Position numbers and translations under genes: made by a program. From Parvicella tangerina (GTDB lineage: Bacteria; Bacteroidota; Bacteroidia; Flavobacteriales_D; Parvicellaceae), in NCBI RefSeq assembly GCF_907165195.1, contig NZ_OU015584.1, positions 3,048,978 to 3,112,977 on the forward strand: 64,000 bases of DNA, in the 5' to 3' direction. Positions within the stretch are counted from its first letter, which is position 1. Each line of letters starts with the position of its first letter. The notes under the pieces are model-generated. The model did no database searches. It worked only from the letters and a program-made list of their open reading frames with translations, and had not been told where the DNA came from. This document shows positions 8,630 to 18,988 of this stretch, piece after piece.

Positions 8630-9703
8630 TTATTCTCCTCCTCCGATGTTAATCTTAGCTCCAACTGTATGAATAAATCCTAGAGCACTTGTTCTTACTG
8701 CGTAATCTAAACCGATAGCCGTTCCATTTTCGCCAACAGGGAAATCAACCGACAGACCACCAGCAGGACCAGTTAATGCGGTTGCTCGATTGTCAGCAGA
8801 AAAAATATCGCTTTCGTAAACGTATCCTCCTCGAAGAATAAAGTGAACTTTTTCACTCTTTAGTTTATACTCAACACCCAATCTCCATTGATCTCTTGTA
8901 AAAGAGTTGGAAGTATAAGTTAAAGCAGCAACCAATGTTGATTTTTCACTAAAGATGAAATCATAGGAAGCTCCGATATTCAATTGAGAAGGCAACTCAT
9001 AACTCGCTGCACGCTGCTCTGTTGTCAACAGAAGTTCCGTATCAAGGTTCTGCATCTCGATAGCTAAACCATCACCTTTAAAGCTCATTGGAGGCCCTAC
9101 ATTTCTAAGTGAGATTCCAAATTTAATCTGCTCATTCTCACCAGTCACATATCGAATTCCTGCATCTAATGCCACTCCTTGTGTTCTCACATTAGTCATC
9201 TGAGTAGAAATCACTTTTACAGAAAGTCCACCAGAAATAGTAGGTGAGAATTTCTTGGCATAGCCCAAAGCAATGTTCATTGAAGAAGGACTATAAGTTC
9301 CCAAACCACCTTCTGGAAGTTCGGTTGTAGTAATTTGAATATCACCATAGTTAAAACTTGACAATGAAATTCCCAACGCTCCAGTTTCTCCTAATTTCTG
9401 AGCAAAACCAAAGGCATTTAGTCCAATTCCTGAGGCTTGTCCTAACCAATTGCTTCTACAAAAGGCAATTTCAGTACCCTTCGTATAAGCAAGACCCGCC
9501 ATATTAGAGAACATTGACTCCAGTCCATTCATTGAAGACATTCCAGCCATTCCCCAACCAGCACTTCTTGCCCAAGGGTTAATGTTTAATTCCGTAGAAC
9601 CAGCTGAACCAGCTCTATCTTCATTACCTGCCTGTCCGCTAAGGCTGCAAAGCATTGAACCGCTAAGCAATAATCCTACAAGTATATTTTTATTTAAAAC
9701 CAT
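8630..9703 (-). CDS. PorV/PorQ-family outer-membrane protein
   Basis: A 357-residue protein with a signal peptide and a FadL-superfamily-type barrel. The N-terminal SARSxGxGxAGMSSMxGLESMFSNMAGLA-like stretch (here starting NPWARSAGW, then GLESMFSNMAG) is the hallmark of PorV/PorQ and relatives. PorV shuttles T9SS substrates at the outer membrane; other members have unknown roles. It is the third gene of an operon with the giant secreted protein (49 bp upstream) and the TonB receptor, which suggests a dedicated surface complex rather than the general PorV. Followed by a terminator. Confidence 0.8.
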   Translation of the reverse strand: MVLNKNILVGLLLSGSMLCSLSGQAGNEDRAGSAGSTELNINPWARSAGWGMAGMSSMNGLESMFSNMAGLAYTKGTEIAFCRSNWLGQASGIGLNAFGFAQKLGETGALGISLSSFNYGDIQITTTELPEGGLGTYSPSSMNIALGYAKKFSPTISGGLSVKVISTQMTNVRTQGVALDAGIRYVTGENEQIKFGISLRNVGPPMSFKGDGLAIEMQNLDTELLLTTEQRAASYELPSQLNIGASYDFIFSEKSTLVAALTYTSNSFTRDQWRLGVEYKLKSEKVHFILRGGYVYESDIFSADNRATALTGPAGGLSVDFPVGENGTAIGLDYAVRTSALGFIHTVGAKINIGGGE

Positions 9704-9752
9704 AGTTTAAATTCGTTTCGTTTACAATAATTAGTTTTCCCAGCCAGATGAA

Positions 9753-12700
9753 TTAGAAGTTCTCTAAATCTGGAGGTCGAACAATTCCAAGCCATTTGAT
9801 TACGCGTTCACAACCTCCTGGCACCTCTACATGAATCAAGTACATACCACTTGCTATTGGAATACCAACGTGGTTTTTAAGATCCCATTCAATGTGCGTA
9901 ATTGGACTATCCTTTGAGAACGTTCTTACCAAAGTTCCGCTGGTATTATAAATCCTCACGGTACATTGATCTGGTAGGTTAACGATCTTCACCAAGTTCT
10001 CCAATCTATCAAACTCATAGTTAGAGTAAGCATAATAAGGATTCGGAACAATGTTGATCAGCTGACATGCACTATCCAGAGCAGTCTCATTATCCAATTG
10101 CGTAGCAATGTCATCCATACTAAACTTGTAAAGTGGCCACCACTCATTCTGGCTAGCACCAATTGAATTTGGATCCGTTACTCTCTCTGGTTCATTAGCA
10201 TGTCTATCATAGCTATGAGACATTCTAATAGACATCTTCACATCGGTTGTGATGAAAGAATAAGGATCAGATGGATCAGTATACTCTGCGTTCTCACTCA
10301 AAGCTGGATAACCTACCCATGCACAAGATCTCCACATCTCTCTAAGGTTAGTGTTTGAAGGATCATCAATCAACTTCTCGTAAATGTTGTAACCTCCGTT
10401 ATAGGCACCAACTCTATTCCCGAAGCTTGTGCTTGAAGTAGCATCTTTTCTTGTGTTTTTAAACACATAGATGTAATGCTTACCTCCAAACAACACATTA
10501 CCAGCATCGGAGTATAAGTTAGCGGTTGGGTTCCAGATCATATCCTTACCATTCTCGTTACCTAACCAAGAATCTTCAGCAAAAGCCATGTTCATTCTCT
10601 CACCAGTCGTCACATCAATTGCATATCCTGGGAACCAACTCATACCAAGAGGTTGTGTTCCGTTGAAATCTCCTTCAGCAGAATTATAACCAGCATCACC
10701 TGCTTGAAGACCATTTTTGTCTCTCGAAGGAAGCAACTTAGGTTCACACTTGTTTGTACCGTTAGATTGCGTGGTACTCTGATCCCAAGACAGTTGAATA
10801 TTATCCTGACTCTCTAGAACTGGAACTCTAGTCCATTTAGATTTATCTGCAGTAATAACAACGTCAATACTTGGCGAGTGCTTCAAATCTTGCCAGTTTT
10901 GGTATTGTGTAAAATTCGATGGGAATGGCATGTGCTCACAGTCTCCATTTCGAACAAGTACAGAAGGAGCCCACATTCCGCCAATCACCGATTCAAAAAC
11001 TTCCTCATCGTCATAACCTACCAAGTCATTCCAGAAGGTAGAAGACTCTGAACAAACGGCATCCGCAGGATCACTTGAACCATCTTCATCTGCTGTTCCA
11101 GACCTGATCCAGTTCAGCGGTCCTTGCTCATCTTCATGACCAATGGTAGTAAGCCAAAGCTTAGATGAATCAGCAAAAACCATTTCATGATAAAGAAGCT
11201 CTGACAATTCGTTTGCCCCAACAATTTCATGCGTATACTGCTCAATATCTACTGAAATTCCCCACTCAGGAATAATCTGTTCATTTCCAACAGCAATTGT
11301 TTTCTCAGAGCTAATCGACTCTGTTGACCCTTCATAGGTTCTTTCAATGATCCATTCTGCATCCCCAACTTCTGTGCTAGTTAACGAAGCAACATCAGGC
11401 TTGATGAACTTCAGAGTATACGAACCAGGAGCTACATTCAATGGATCAACAACTTTAACATTAATAGGTCCTGCCGCATAATCATAAGTTACTTCATCAG
11501 GCGTGAAAGTCGAAACAATTTCCGCTTCCGACTCGGGAGTAAGGAAGACGATATTCTCAGCATGTCCTCTACCTTCAACCTGGGTAATTCGTGGTCCATA
11601 ACCATACTCCACCAACTGTTGAGTTCCACCAGCTTCAGGAATTGGAATATGAGGTATCACCGTTAGATATTGAATAGAACCTGTCGCAGCCTTACGACCC
11701 GCCAAATACGGGTATTGCTGGCCATCACCTCCTAACACATAAGGCTTGTAGTAGTTATGGGCATAAGCAATAGCCATATAGTAATACTTCTTATGATTGA
11801 TCAACTTTTTGTTTGTTCCCTGAGCAAAAGCATCTTCCGATATTCTAAAGGAGTGTTTAATACCGTCATCAGCACCATCAACCATTTCCGTTGCAACTGG
11901 GTAACCCAAATCTTCATCAACAGGGAAGTTAATCATTTGACCAATTCCATCTTTTACGTCACACTGCGCAACCAGTCTTGCTTTTTCAGTATTATCCAAC
12001 TCATCAGGTCCAACATCTGTATTCTTGATCTGGAAGATTTGGTATCCCTGGAATTTGTACTTTGAAGAATCTTCTGAGTATCCCAACGAAAGGATTACTG
12101 GGTCTAACTCTTCATAATCTTCAGGAATAGAATCGTAGTTATTACTAATACCCTCTCTATTTGATATATACAGAATTACCTCCTGATCCAGTTCTTGAGC
12201 TGTCAGGTCAGGAGCATCTGGTCCATTCAAAATTCTAAAACAGTTATCGAACAGTGCCTGAGCTTTATCATCTGCTTTCAACATCAACTCCACAGAGTTA
12301 TAAGCATCACCTGCATTCGTTTTGCCATAAACAACACCTACTGTAATATTATTAAGTGCTCCTGGCTCAAGTGTAAACGGACCAGCAGCCTGCACCCATC
12401 TTCTATCTCCAATTGGGTTAGGAGCTGTTCTCTCTGACCAATCAACTGGTGTAGCCGCCACACCTTCAGTAGACCAGAAAAACGGATCTGAATCTCCAGG
12501 GTAGCAGTAGTTAGTTGGGATATTCGTTGCACCTGAGCTACTGTTGTGACCAGTTCCACCCCATACAAACTGTGTATTATCTCTCCACAATCCCAACATG
12601 TAGTTGTAATATTCGTTGTATACGCTAGGGTCACCATAGATGTTCTGAGGAAGCGTTCTATCAAAATAAGTAAATCGCTTCATCCCTAAACGCTCATTGT

Positions 12701-13940
12701 CAACAACATTATCTCCATACCCGATACCAAGTCCTTCATAAGGGATTCCATCCTGGGCAAGAGCCGTAGGAATATCAGTTGTTAGTGGGTTATCAATTCC
12801 GTCATTATCCTGATATGGTCCTTCGAAGAAGTCGATTCCAATAGCAGGAGGGTTAGAACCAATAGGGAATGTACAAGGGTCATTGTTTTGGTTATCCACA
12901 TTAGTAGCGTTATAAGCATAACCAACACCTCTGGAAACATCACACCCAATATAATCGTTATCTGAACATCCAATATCTGGATCCGCCCATACAGCGAAAT
13001 AGGTATCCTTCAATCTCTGAGTTGATCTATTCACTAACTCGTAGTTAAAGAACGTCATATTATTCACTTCATCATTCGTAGCGAAAGCAAATGCCTGAGC
13101 TCTGATCTCCATACCAATAGGATCACCCTGAGTCTCTGTATGCACGTTTCCTTTATCATTAAAGATCCACCACATGGTGTAATCCCCATAAAGCGTTACT
13201 TGTCTTGAGGCTCTACAATCCACTTCGTTATTCAAATCATACCAAGGATAATCACCCGCACTTGGTTCATAAACACCATTTCCATCAACATCCTTAAAAG
13301 GAGCAAGATAGAAATCCTGGAACCTACTTACGTCACCATGAGCTGGCCAATTAGAAATACTACTAGGCACGGCATAATTTGGAAAGTCCTCTGCAGCATT
13401 ACAAGTTGGATCCTGTGAACAAGTCCACCAAGAAACAAACTCTTCAACTTCTGATCTCGTTATTACGTAAAACTTATCATATTCAGCACACACATCTGGC
13501 TCGATCTCGGCAGGTCCAAAATCCTTTGTACCTTGAGAAATATCACCTGTACCAGCAATTACAGTCAGTGGTCCAGTCCAGAAATCATTCCCTTGTCTAA
13601 AGGTCAATGCCGCAACCTTTAACTGGTTGTTAACATCTTTTCCTCCCATCCAAAGGGCTCCTGCATACATTACGTACTCATCTGACTCCTGAGGAACCTG
13701 ATAAGCCGCTCTGTTATTCGATCTATCTTGCCACATTGATCCACCCGTTTCAATAAGAGCACTTACGTTGTTGTACTCGAGAAAACGTGTTGCAATTGCA
13801 GGACTACAGTTTGCAGCCTTTTCTTGAAGGGAATTGTTGTTTCCTCCATTTGAGAGACCGGCTTTGCCATAATCATACCACGCAAACGCAGACTGCGCTA
13901 ATAATACCGTTACCGTTAATGTTGCTATAACTCTATTCAT
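9753..13940 (-). CDS. Giant secreted protein with T9SS-like C-terminal domain
   Basis: A 1395-residue protein with an N-terminal Sec signal (ending SAFAW). The long body is rich in aromatic, Asn, Asp and Gly residues and has many Cys, as expected for a surface protein; no enzyme domain is recognised. The last 95 residues have the layout of a T9SS type A sorting domain: VPNPYYAYSNYE, then VRIYNTSGTLVRTF, then IASGMYLIHVEVPG. After it come about 17 extra residues ending DLENF rather than the usual basic end, so processing may differ. It lies 21 bp after the TonB receptor and 49 bp before the PorV-like gene, all in one operon. Function unknown. Confidence 0.75.
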   Translation of the reverse strand: MNRVIATLTVTVLLAQSAFAWYDYGKAGLSNGGNNNSLQEKAANCSPAIATRFLEYNNVSALIETGGSMWQDRSNNRAAYQVPQESDEYVMYAGALWMGGKDVNNQLKVAALTFRQGNDFWTGPLTVIAGTGDISQGTKDFGPAEIEPDVCAEYDKFYVITRSEVEEFVSWWTCSQDPTCNAAEDFPNYAVPSSISNWPAHGDVSRFQDFYLAPFKDVDGNGVYEPSAGDYPWYDLNNEVDCRASRQVTLYGDYTMWWIFNDKGNVHTETQGDPIGMEIRAQAFAFATNDEVNNMTFFNYELVNRSTQRLKDTYFAVWADPDIGCSDNDYIGCDVSRGVGYAYNATNVDNQNNDPCTFPIGSNPPAIGIDFFEGPYQDNDGIDNPLTTDIPTALAQDGIPYEGLGIGYGDNVVDNERLGMKRFTYFDRTLPQNIYGDPSVYNEYYNYMLGLWRDNTQFVWGGTGHNSSSGATNIPTNYCYPGDSDPFFWSTEGVAATPVDWSERTAPNPIGDRRWVQAAGPFTLEPGALNNITVGVVYGKTNAGDAYNSVELMLKADDKAQALFDNCFRILNGPDAPDLTAQELDQEVILYISNREGISNNYDSIPEDYEELDPVILSLGYSEDSSKYKFQGYQIFQIKNTDVGPDELDNTEKARLVAQCDVKDGIGQMINFPVDEDLGYPVATEMVDGADDGIKHSFRISEDAFAQGTNKKLINHKKYYYMAIAYAHNYYKPYVLGGDGQQYPYLAGRKAATGSIQYLTVIPHIPIPEAGGTQQLVEYGYGPRITQVEGRGHAENIVFLTPESEAEIVSTFTPDEVTYDYAAGPINVKVVDPLNVAPGSYTLKFIKPDVASLTSTEVGDAEWIIERTYEGSTESISSEKTIAVGNEQIIPEWGISVDIEQYTHEIVGANELSELLYHEMVFADSSKLWLTTIGHEDEQGPLNWIRSGTADEDGSSDPADAVCSESSTFWNDLVGYDDEEVFESVIGGMWAPSVLVRNGDCEHMPFPSNFTQYQNWQDLKHSPSIDVVITADKSKWTRVPVLESQDNIQLSWDQSTTQSNGTNKCEPKLLPSRDKNGLQAGDAGYNSAEGDFNGTQPLGMSWFPGYAIDVTTGERMNMAFAEDSWLGNENGKDMIWNPTANLYSDAGNVLFGGKHYIYVFKNTRKDATSSTSFGNRVGAYNGGYNIYEKLIDDPSNTNLREMWRSCAWVGYPALSENAEYTDPSDPYSFITTDVKMSIRMSHSYDRHANEPERVTDPNSIGASQNEWWPLYKFSMDDIATQLDNETALDSACQLINIVPNPYYAYSNYEFDRLENLVKIVNLPDQCTVRIYNTSGTLVRTFSKDSPITHIEWDLKNHVGIPIASGMYLIHVEVPGGCERVIKWLGIVRPPDLENF

Positions 13941-13961
13941 AATATTGTGTATGGTAATATT

Positions 13962-16900
13962 TTAAAAATCTAATTTAACACCCAATCTAATTGTTCTCGG
14001 AAGTCCGAAGTTGAATGGGTCGTTCATCTTCATCAAGTAGTAATTGATGAATGCTTCACTATCTCGTCTACTTTCAATTTGATTCTGATACTGAGCAGCA
14101 TTCAGGTAACCGTCATCTTCAGCATTACCTGTTGCTCTATAAACGTTCAATACATTGTTAAAGTTGAATACGTTTCTGATTAATAAGTACACATTCAGGT
14201 TAGCCGTCTTAGCTTTATCTTCATCACCAAACTTCAGCAAGAAGTTTCTATCAATCTGAAGATCAGACCTGAACGTACCTGGTTTTCTCGATCCGTTAAC
14301 GGTTCCTTTAATACCTCCTGAGTTACCATTAATAAAAGCTGTTGGAATAACTCCTTCTTGTGCAGAATATGGAGTTCCCGATGCAAAATAAGACACTAAG
14401 TTAGCCCCAGTATTTTTCAAGATTTGCTTTCCTCCGATAGTCGGTCCGTTATAGTCTTCACCTTCACCGTATCTATAATCCATTGTCAACGTCAACTGAT
14501 GTCTTTGATCGTAATTGTATGGGAAGATTGTTCTTAGGTTGGGTTGCCCTGAGTTAATCAAAGCTGACTGCGACTGAGGATCCGAACCTGTTCCTTCAGC
14601 AAACTGTAAGGTATAAGAAGCTCTCATCGTAATGTTACCACTTCTTCTTAAGTCATAAGAAACTGTCAACCCTTTTACTGTACCAAAATCTCTGTTACCA
14701 TAAGTTCTGTAGGAGTTAGGATAAGCACCTGCAACGTTCACAAGCGTCACCTGATTTCTCATCTCACGATAGAACCCAGAAATCTTTAAGGAAGATTTTT
14801 TTGTAAGCACTTGCTGGAAACCAAGTTCGTAGTCAATTGTTTTCTCTGGCTTAAGGTTTGGATTGTTCAACGTTCTGTTCAAACCTTGGTCTAAGAAGTA
14901 ATAATCTGTGATATCCAACCTGTTACCTGTTGTAGGTCTCTTTGACAACACATCATAGTGAGCAAAGAAAAGGGCTTCATCAGAGATCGGGAATGAGAAC
15001 GCAACACGAGGCATAACCGTAATCTGAGGCGTGTAATCCTCAAATGCGCTACTTTGAATCTCATCAGCATGCGTTACGTTATTCAAGTAAGGATCTGGGT
15101 CGTTATTTCTTGCTCCCTTAATATCCTGCGGATTAGAAATTTCTGTACCTGTAGAGTTGTACCATGTATTACCTACTCTATATCCTGAAATTGATGTTGG
15201 ATCATTAATGTCATTGACATAAACTACTGCAGAAGATGGTAAGTTCTCTGGATGAGTAACTGAATTACCATCAATTTCAGAAACATCTGCAATTGTTTTC
15301 GCTTCTTTGGTCAGGTATCTATCCTTAAGAACCATTTGGTTTGCATCGAATCTATCCACACGCAAACCTACGTTAAAGATCAAATCATCAAAAGCAAACT
15401 TATCCATGATGTAACCAGCGATATAAATTGGCTCATAAGCTCCAATTGACCTTAGCGGATTACCAAATTCGTCTGTTGCATTGAAAAAGTCATCAAAAGA
15501 TGCTTTTGAACTTAATTTTTTCCCTGTATGATCATAGCCATAGTAGCTCACAAAAGAGTTACCGTTGTTCAACAGTTCATCTGCACTGAACATATCCAAC
15601 GTCATTAAGTTAGGATCAACTGCGTCAAGGTCAATATAATCAACACCATCTGTGTTTAACTCTAACGCTTCTCTTAAATTATAATCAAAGAAAGACTGAG
15701 CATCAGAAGCACTATACTCACCTGGTGCAGCATTCAATCGATCATAATCGTAGTTTGTATAAGAACCAAAGTTTGTAATATATGGGTTCTCTACATCCAA
15801 CTCTTGAATATGACTATTTGCTAAAAGTCTCATGTTACCCCACAAACCAACTGGAAAAACGGCAAATCTTCTATCCACCCGCTGCTCATACTCAAAACCA
15901 AGTGTAATTGCATGATCTCCGATATCCGCAGACCCCATTGCAGTTACCCTGAACTGAGAATTATCTGTTTTACTTGAACTGTTATAAGTATAACCAATAT
16001 TTCTCCAAAGGTCGTAAACATCTTCTGGACGCTCTCCGTTAACCAACGCTCCACCATTTCTAATTTGAGAGAAGTCCTCGTAATGATCAGTGACATCATC
16101 ATACAAAGAGAAATACTGATTCGTCAAACCTGCTAAGTCTGCATTTTGTTCTGAAGGAGTGAACACCACCTCAACATCGTTGTAACCGTTATGAACACGA
16201 GTATCTGGAATCAAGTCACCATCTGTATCCTGAAATTCATAGGTTTTCTCCTGAATCGTTTCGAATTTACCCACATAACCATAGTTAAAATAACGGTCTT
16301 CATGCGTATCATCTTCAACACGCTGAGTAGATTTAGAGTAATCAACCATAATGGTATAGTAGGCATTTGAAATCCCTGAAGACTTACCATCCTCATCTAA
16401 CTGTGATTGGAAACGCTGCGTAAACTTACCATAAGCTCTCCAGTCAAAGTCAGTAACTAGAGGGTTATTCTCATAATTCATCAACATGTTGTTATTTGAA
16501 GAACTTCCAAGTCCTGCTCCATCATCTGAAACGTGTCTTCTATTGAAGTTACCTGAACCACCAAAGGTCAAATTAATATTTGGACCAGCATTCACATCAA
16601 TCTTACCAGCTAAAGAAAACGCTGTAGACGCAACATTCTGTCTGAAATTCACTTTCTCAAAAGCCGTGTCCTGCAGGAAGTCCGTGTTGTAATAGGTTCC
16701 TATTCCATTAGCAGCTGGTCTAAGAAAACCAAGCGCACCTTCACCTGTGTCAGACAACATATCTCTAACCTCTGGCTTTAATCTGTATTGATCAATTGCA
16801 AATGGTCTTGGGTCTAACTGATGCGTAAAGTTTCCTGAGACAAAGAATCCAAGAATCGGTTCCGTTTTCTTACCCGTTGAGTCTTTTTTCATCAATAGAG

Positions 16901-17690
16901 GACCAGACAAAATACCTTCAACCAAACTATAGCCATACTTATCTAAACCAACAGACTTATTATCTCCAACTTTAAATCCTGAAGTTACCGCCTCGATTCC
17001 TCCGAAGAAAAAGCTTGAAGCACCTCTTGTTGTAATCGAGATAATACCACCTGTTGCATCACCGTAGTTAGCAGGCAGACCTCCTGTCATAACTGCAACC
17101 TCTTCAATCGCAGCCTTAGGCAAAGAAGAAGACCCTCTTACCTTAATACCATCAATATAGTAGTAACTTGCATCCCCTCTCGAACCACGTACGGACTGAA
17201 TAGCACCAGTACCATCAGTAGATACACCACCCACAGTAGAAGCGATACTCGCAGCAGAACGTCCAGGCATCTTAGCAATATCCTCTCTCGTTACAGTTCC
17301 TCCTGAGGCTCCACCATCTTTATCAATAAGCGGGACTTTATAGGTTACAACCTTAACCTCTGCCAACTGATTGTCACCCAACACAATTTCGTCCAAAGGA
17401 AGAATCTGGTTTGATTTAATTACCAACCCATCCATTTGATAAGGCTGAAATTCAACCGAGCTTACCTTAAGGGTATAAGTACCGGCCTCAACGTTGGAAA
17501 TCTTATACTTTCCATCAAAATCTGTTGTAACCCCTGTTTTCAGGTTACCATTTTGATACAACGCCACGTTAGCGAAAGGAACGGGCTCACCATTTGGATC
17601 TAACACTTTTCCTTTAATTGAACCACCTTGTGCATTCGCAAATGCAACAGCCAACATCATCAATAGTGAAACTGTAAATCTTCTTATCAT
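13962..17690 (-). CDS. TonB-dependent receptor with carboxypeptidase-like N-terminal domain
   Basis: A 1242-residue outer-membrane receptor. After a signal peptide (cleaved near ANAQ) comes a carboxypeptidase-regulatory-like beta-sandwich (about 23-105), then a plug domain with DGIKVRGSSSLP and the GLPANYGDATGGIISITTRG segment (about 130-225), then a very long barrel ending in RTIRLGVKLDF. It is at the upper end of the family in length because of large extracellular loops. First gene of a three-gene operon with the giant secreted protein and a PorV-like protein; this set recurs in Bacteroidota and is probably a joint surface machine. The substrate is unknown. No SusD-like partner is present. 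Confidence 0.9.
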   Translation of the reverse strand: MIRRFTVSLLMMLAVAFANAQGGSIKGKVLDPNGEPVPFANVALYQNGNLKTGVTTDFDGKYKISNVEAGTYTLKVSSVEFQPYQMDGLVIKSNQILPLDEIVLGDNQLAEVKVVTYKVPLIDKDGGASGGTVTREDIAKMPGRSAASIASTVGGVSTDGTGAIQSVRGSRGDASYYYIDGIKVRGSSSLPKAAIEEVAVMTGGLPANYGDATGGIISITTRGASSFFFGGIEAVTSGFKVGDNKSVGLDKYGYSLVEGILSGPLLMKKDSTGKKTEPILGFFVSGNFTHQLDPRPFAIDQYRLKPEVRDMLSDTGEGALGFLRPAANGIGTYYNTDFLQDTAFEKVNFRQNVASTAFSLAGKIDVNAGPNINLTFGGSGNFNRRHVSDDGAGLGSSSNNNMLMNYENNPLVTDFDWRAYGKFTQRFQSQLDEDGKSSGISNAYYTIMVDYSKSTQRVEDDTHEDRYFNYGYVGKFETIQEKTYEFQDTDGDLIPDTRVHNGYNDVEVVFTPSEQNADLAGLTNQYFSLYDDVTDHYEDFSQIRNGGALVNGERPEDVYDLWRNIGYTYNSSSKTDNSQFRVTAMGSADIGDHAITLGFEYEQRVDRRFAVFPVGLWGNMRLLANSHIQELDVENPYITNFGSYTNYDYDRLNAAPGEYSASDAQSFFDYNLREALELNTDGVDYIDLDAVDPNLMTLDMFSADELLNNGNSFVSYYGYDHTGKKLSSKASFDDFFNATDEFGNPLRSIGAYEPIYIAGYIMDKFAFDDLIFNVGLRVDRFDANQMVLKDRYLTKEAKTIADVSEIDGNSVTHPENLPSSAVVYVNDINDPTSISGYRVGNTWYNSTGTEISNPQDIKGARNNDPDPYLNNVTHADEIQSSAFEDYTPQITVMPRVAFSFPISDEALFFAHYDVLSKRPTTGNRLDITDYYFLDQGLNRTLNNPNLKPEKTIDYELGFQQVLTKKSSLKISGFYREMRNQVTLVNVAGAYPNSYRTYGNRDFGTVKGLTVSYDLRRSGNITMRASYTLQFAEGTGSDPQSQSALINSGQPNLRTIFPYNYDQRHQLTLTMDYRYGEGEDYNGPTIGGKQILKNTGANLVSYFASGTPYSAQEGVIPTAFINGNSGGIKGTVNGSRKPGTFRSDLQIDRNFLLKFGDEDKAKTANLNVYLLIRNVFNFNNVLNVYRATGNAEDDGYLNAAQYQNQIESRRDSEAFINYYLMKMNDPFNFGLPRTIRLGVKLDF

Positions 17691-17896
17691 AGTTCGTCTT
17701 GTTTACATATCTCACACAACAAGCTTCTATCCAGCTAGTTATGCTTAAAATAAAGGTTTTTACTCTTTTCCGAGAGCATACAAAGAAAACGATTCTCTTG
17801 GAATTTTTAACATTTTTTTAAAAAAAATTTAGTCCAAAAAAGACAGAATTCCCAAACTCTCTAGAGTGATGTGAAATTAGAAATTTAAGATTTCTT

Positions 17897-17947
17897 AACA
17901 AAAACCTATTTAGGGAACGGTATCTTCCAGTGAAGTAAAGTAGGTTT
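17897..17947 (-). terminator. Possible terminator after the PhoH-like gene
   Basis: On the minus strand AAACCTA (17941-17947) can pair with TAGGTTT (17902-17908), with a smaller inner hairpin between the arms, and the 3' arm is followed by a short T run. The long loop makes it a weak call. The remaining sequence up to 17690 is AT-rich (poly-A/T near 17815-17830) and should contain the promoter of the TonB-receptor operon, but I found no full promoter match there. Confidence 0.3.
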
Positions 17948-17959
17948 CGACCGACTCAA

Positions 17960-18892
17960 TCAATCAAATGCGTCAATAATTCTCTTTACAAGTTGGTGCC
18001 TAATAACATCCTGTTCATCCAGAAAGACAAAATCAATTCCTTGAATTCCTTTTAGCCGATCAATAGATTTGGTTAATCCAGAGCGCTGATGCTTGGGCAG
18101 GTCAATTTGTGAAACATCACCAGTTATGATAAATTTAGCCGACTTTCCCATTCGGGTTAAGAACATTTTCATTTGATTCTCTGTGGTATTTTGCGCCTCA
18201 TCCAAAATCACAAAAGCCTTATCCAGGGTTCTCCCCCTCATAAAAGCAAGAGGTGCAATCTGAATCACACCGTCTTCTAAATACTCTTCCAGCTTTTCTC
18301 TAGGGATCATATCACGCAGACCATCATATAAGGGTTGCAAATACGGGTCTAACTTGTCTTTGAGGTCTCCAGGTAAAAAACCAAGATTCTCTCCTGCCTC
18401 TACTGCGGGACGCGTCAGCACAATTCTTCTTACTTCTTTGTTTTTTAACGCCCGAACAGCTAAAGCCACAGCCGTGTAAGTCTTTCCTGTTCCCGCAGGT
18501 CCGATTGCAAAAAGCATATCATTCCCGAGAATTGAATCAACCATTTTACGCTGATTTACTGTTCTTGCCTTGACAAGATGCCCTTTATTCCCATAAACAA
18601 TCACATCATCAGTTCCTCCATTCGAAAACATCTCTTCCTCGGTTTTATTCAGTATGTTAGTCACATTTCCTTCGTTCAACGAATTATACTTATCCAAGTA
18701 TTTAATGAGGCTCTTCAGTTTTTTCTCTACGTCAATCAGCTGAGAAGTCTCTCCAACGATAGATAGTTTAGTTCCTCGATGAACAAACTTAACCTTTGAA
18801 AAGTGAGCCTGTATTATTTTTAGAAACTTCCCTCTAGGGCCAAATAGGGCTAACATGTCTACTCCCGATAAATCAATTGTCTTTTCTTGCAA
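17960..18892 (-). CDS. PhoH-like P-loop ATPase
   Basis: A 310-residue protein of the PhoH/YbeZ family. Walker A GPAGTGKT is at residues 131-138 and Walker B VILDEAQN near 228-235, followed by the TRMGKSAKFIITGDVSQIDLP segment typical of the family. The first 100 residues are the usual N-terminal domain. Family members are linked to RNA metabolism and ribosome maturation, often with the endonuclease YbeY. The start is a TTG at 18892, which gives the usual family N-terminus. Divergent from the SAM hydrolase gene; TAAATTTG on the minus strand (18921-18928) could be its -7 box. Confidence 0.9.
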   Translation of the reverse strand: MQEKTIDLSGVDMLALFGPRGKFLKIIQAHFSKVKFVHRGTKLSIVGETSQLIDVEKKLKSLIKYLDKYNSLNEGNVTNILNKTEEEMFSNGGTDDVIVYGNKGHLVKARTVNQRKMVDSILGNDMLFAIGPAGTGKTYTAVALAVRALKNKEVRRIVLTRPAVEAGENLGFLPGDLKDKLDPYLQPLYDGLRDMIPREKLEEYLEDGVIQIAPLAFMRGRTLDKAFVILDEAQNTTENQMKMFLTRMGKSAKFIITGDVSQIDLPKHQRSGLTKSIDRLKGIQGIDFVFLDEQDVIRHQLVKRIIDAFD

Positions 18893-18988
18893 TTCTTTGT
18901 AATTAAATATGAGTTGTTTGCAAATTTATGACAATCTCTTTTTTAGCATAGAAATATTCATTCATTTTGAATGTTAATCAGTGATTCA

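Noticed and set aside
11757-12664. Several 80-110 codon frames on both strands
   Set aside because: All fall inside the giant T9SS-like gene in other frames and show no protein-like pattern.
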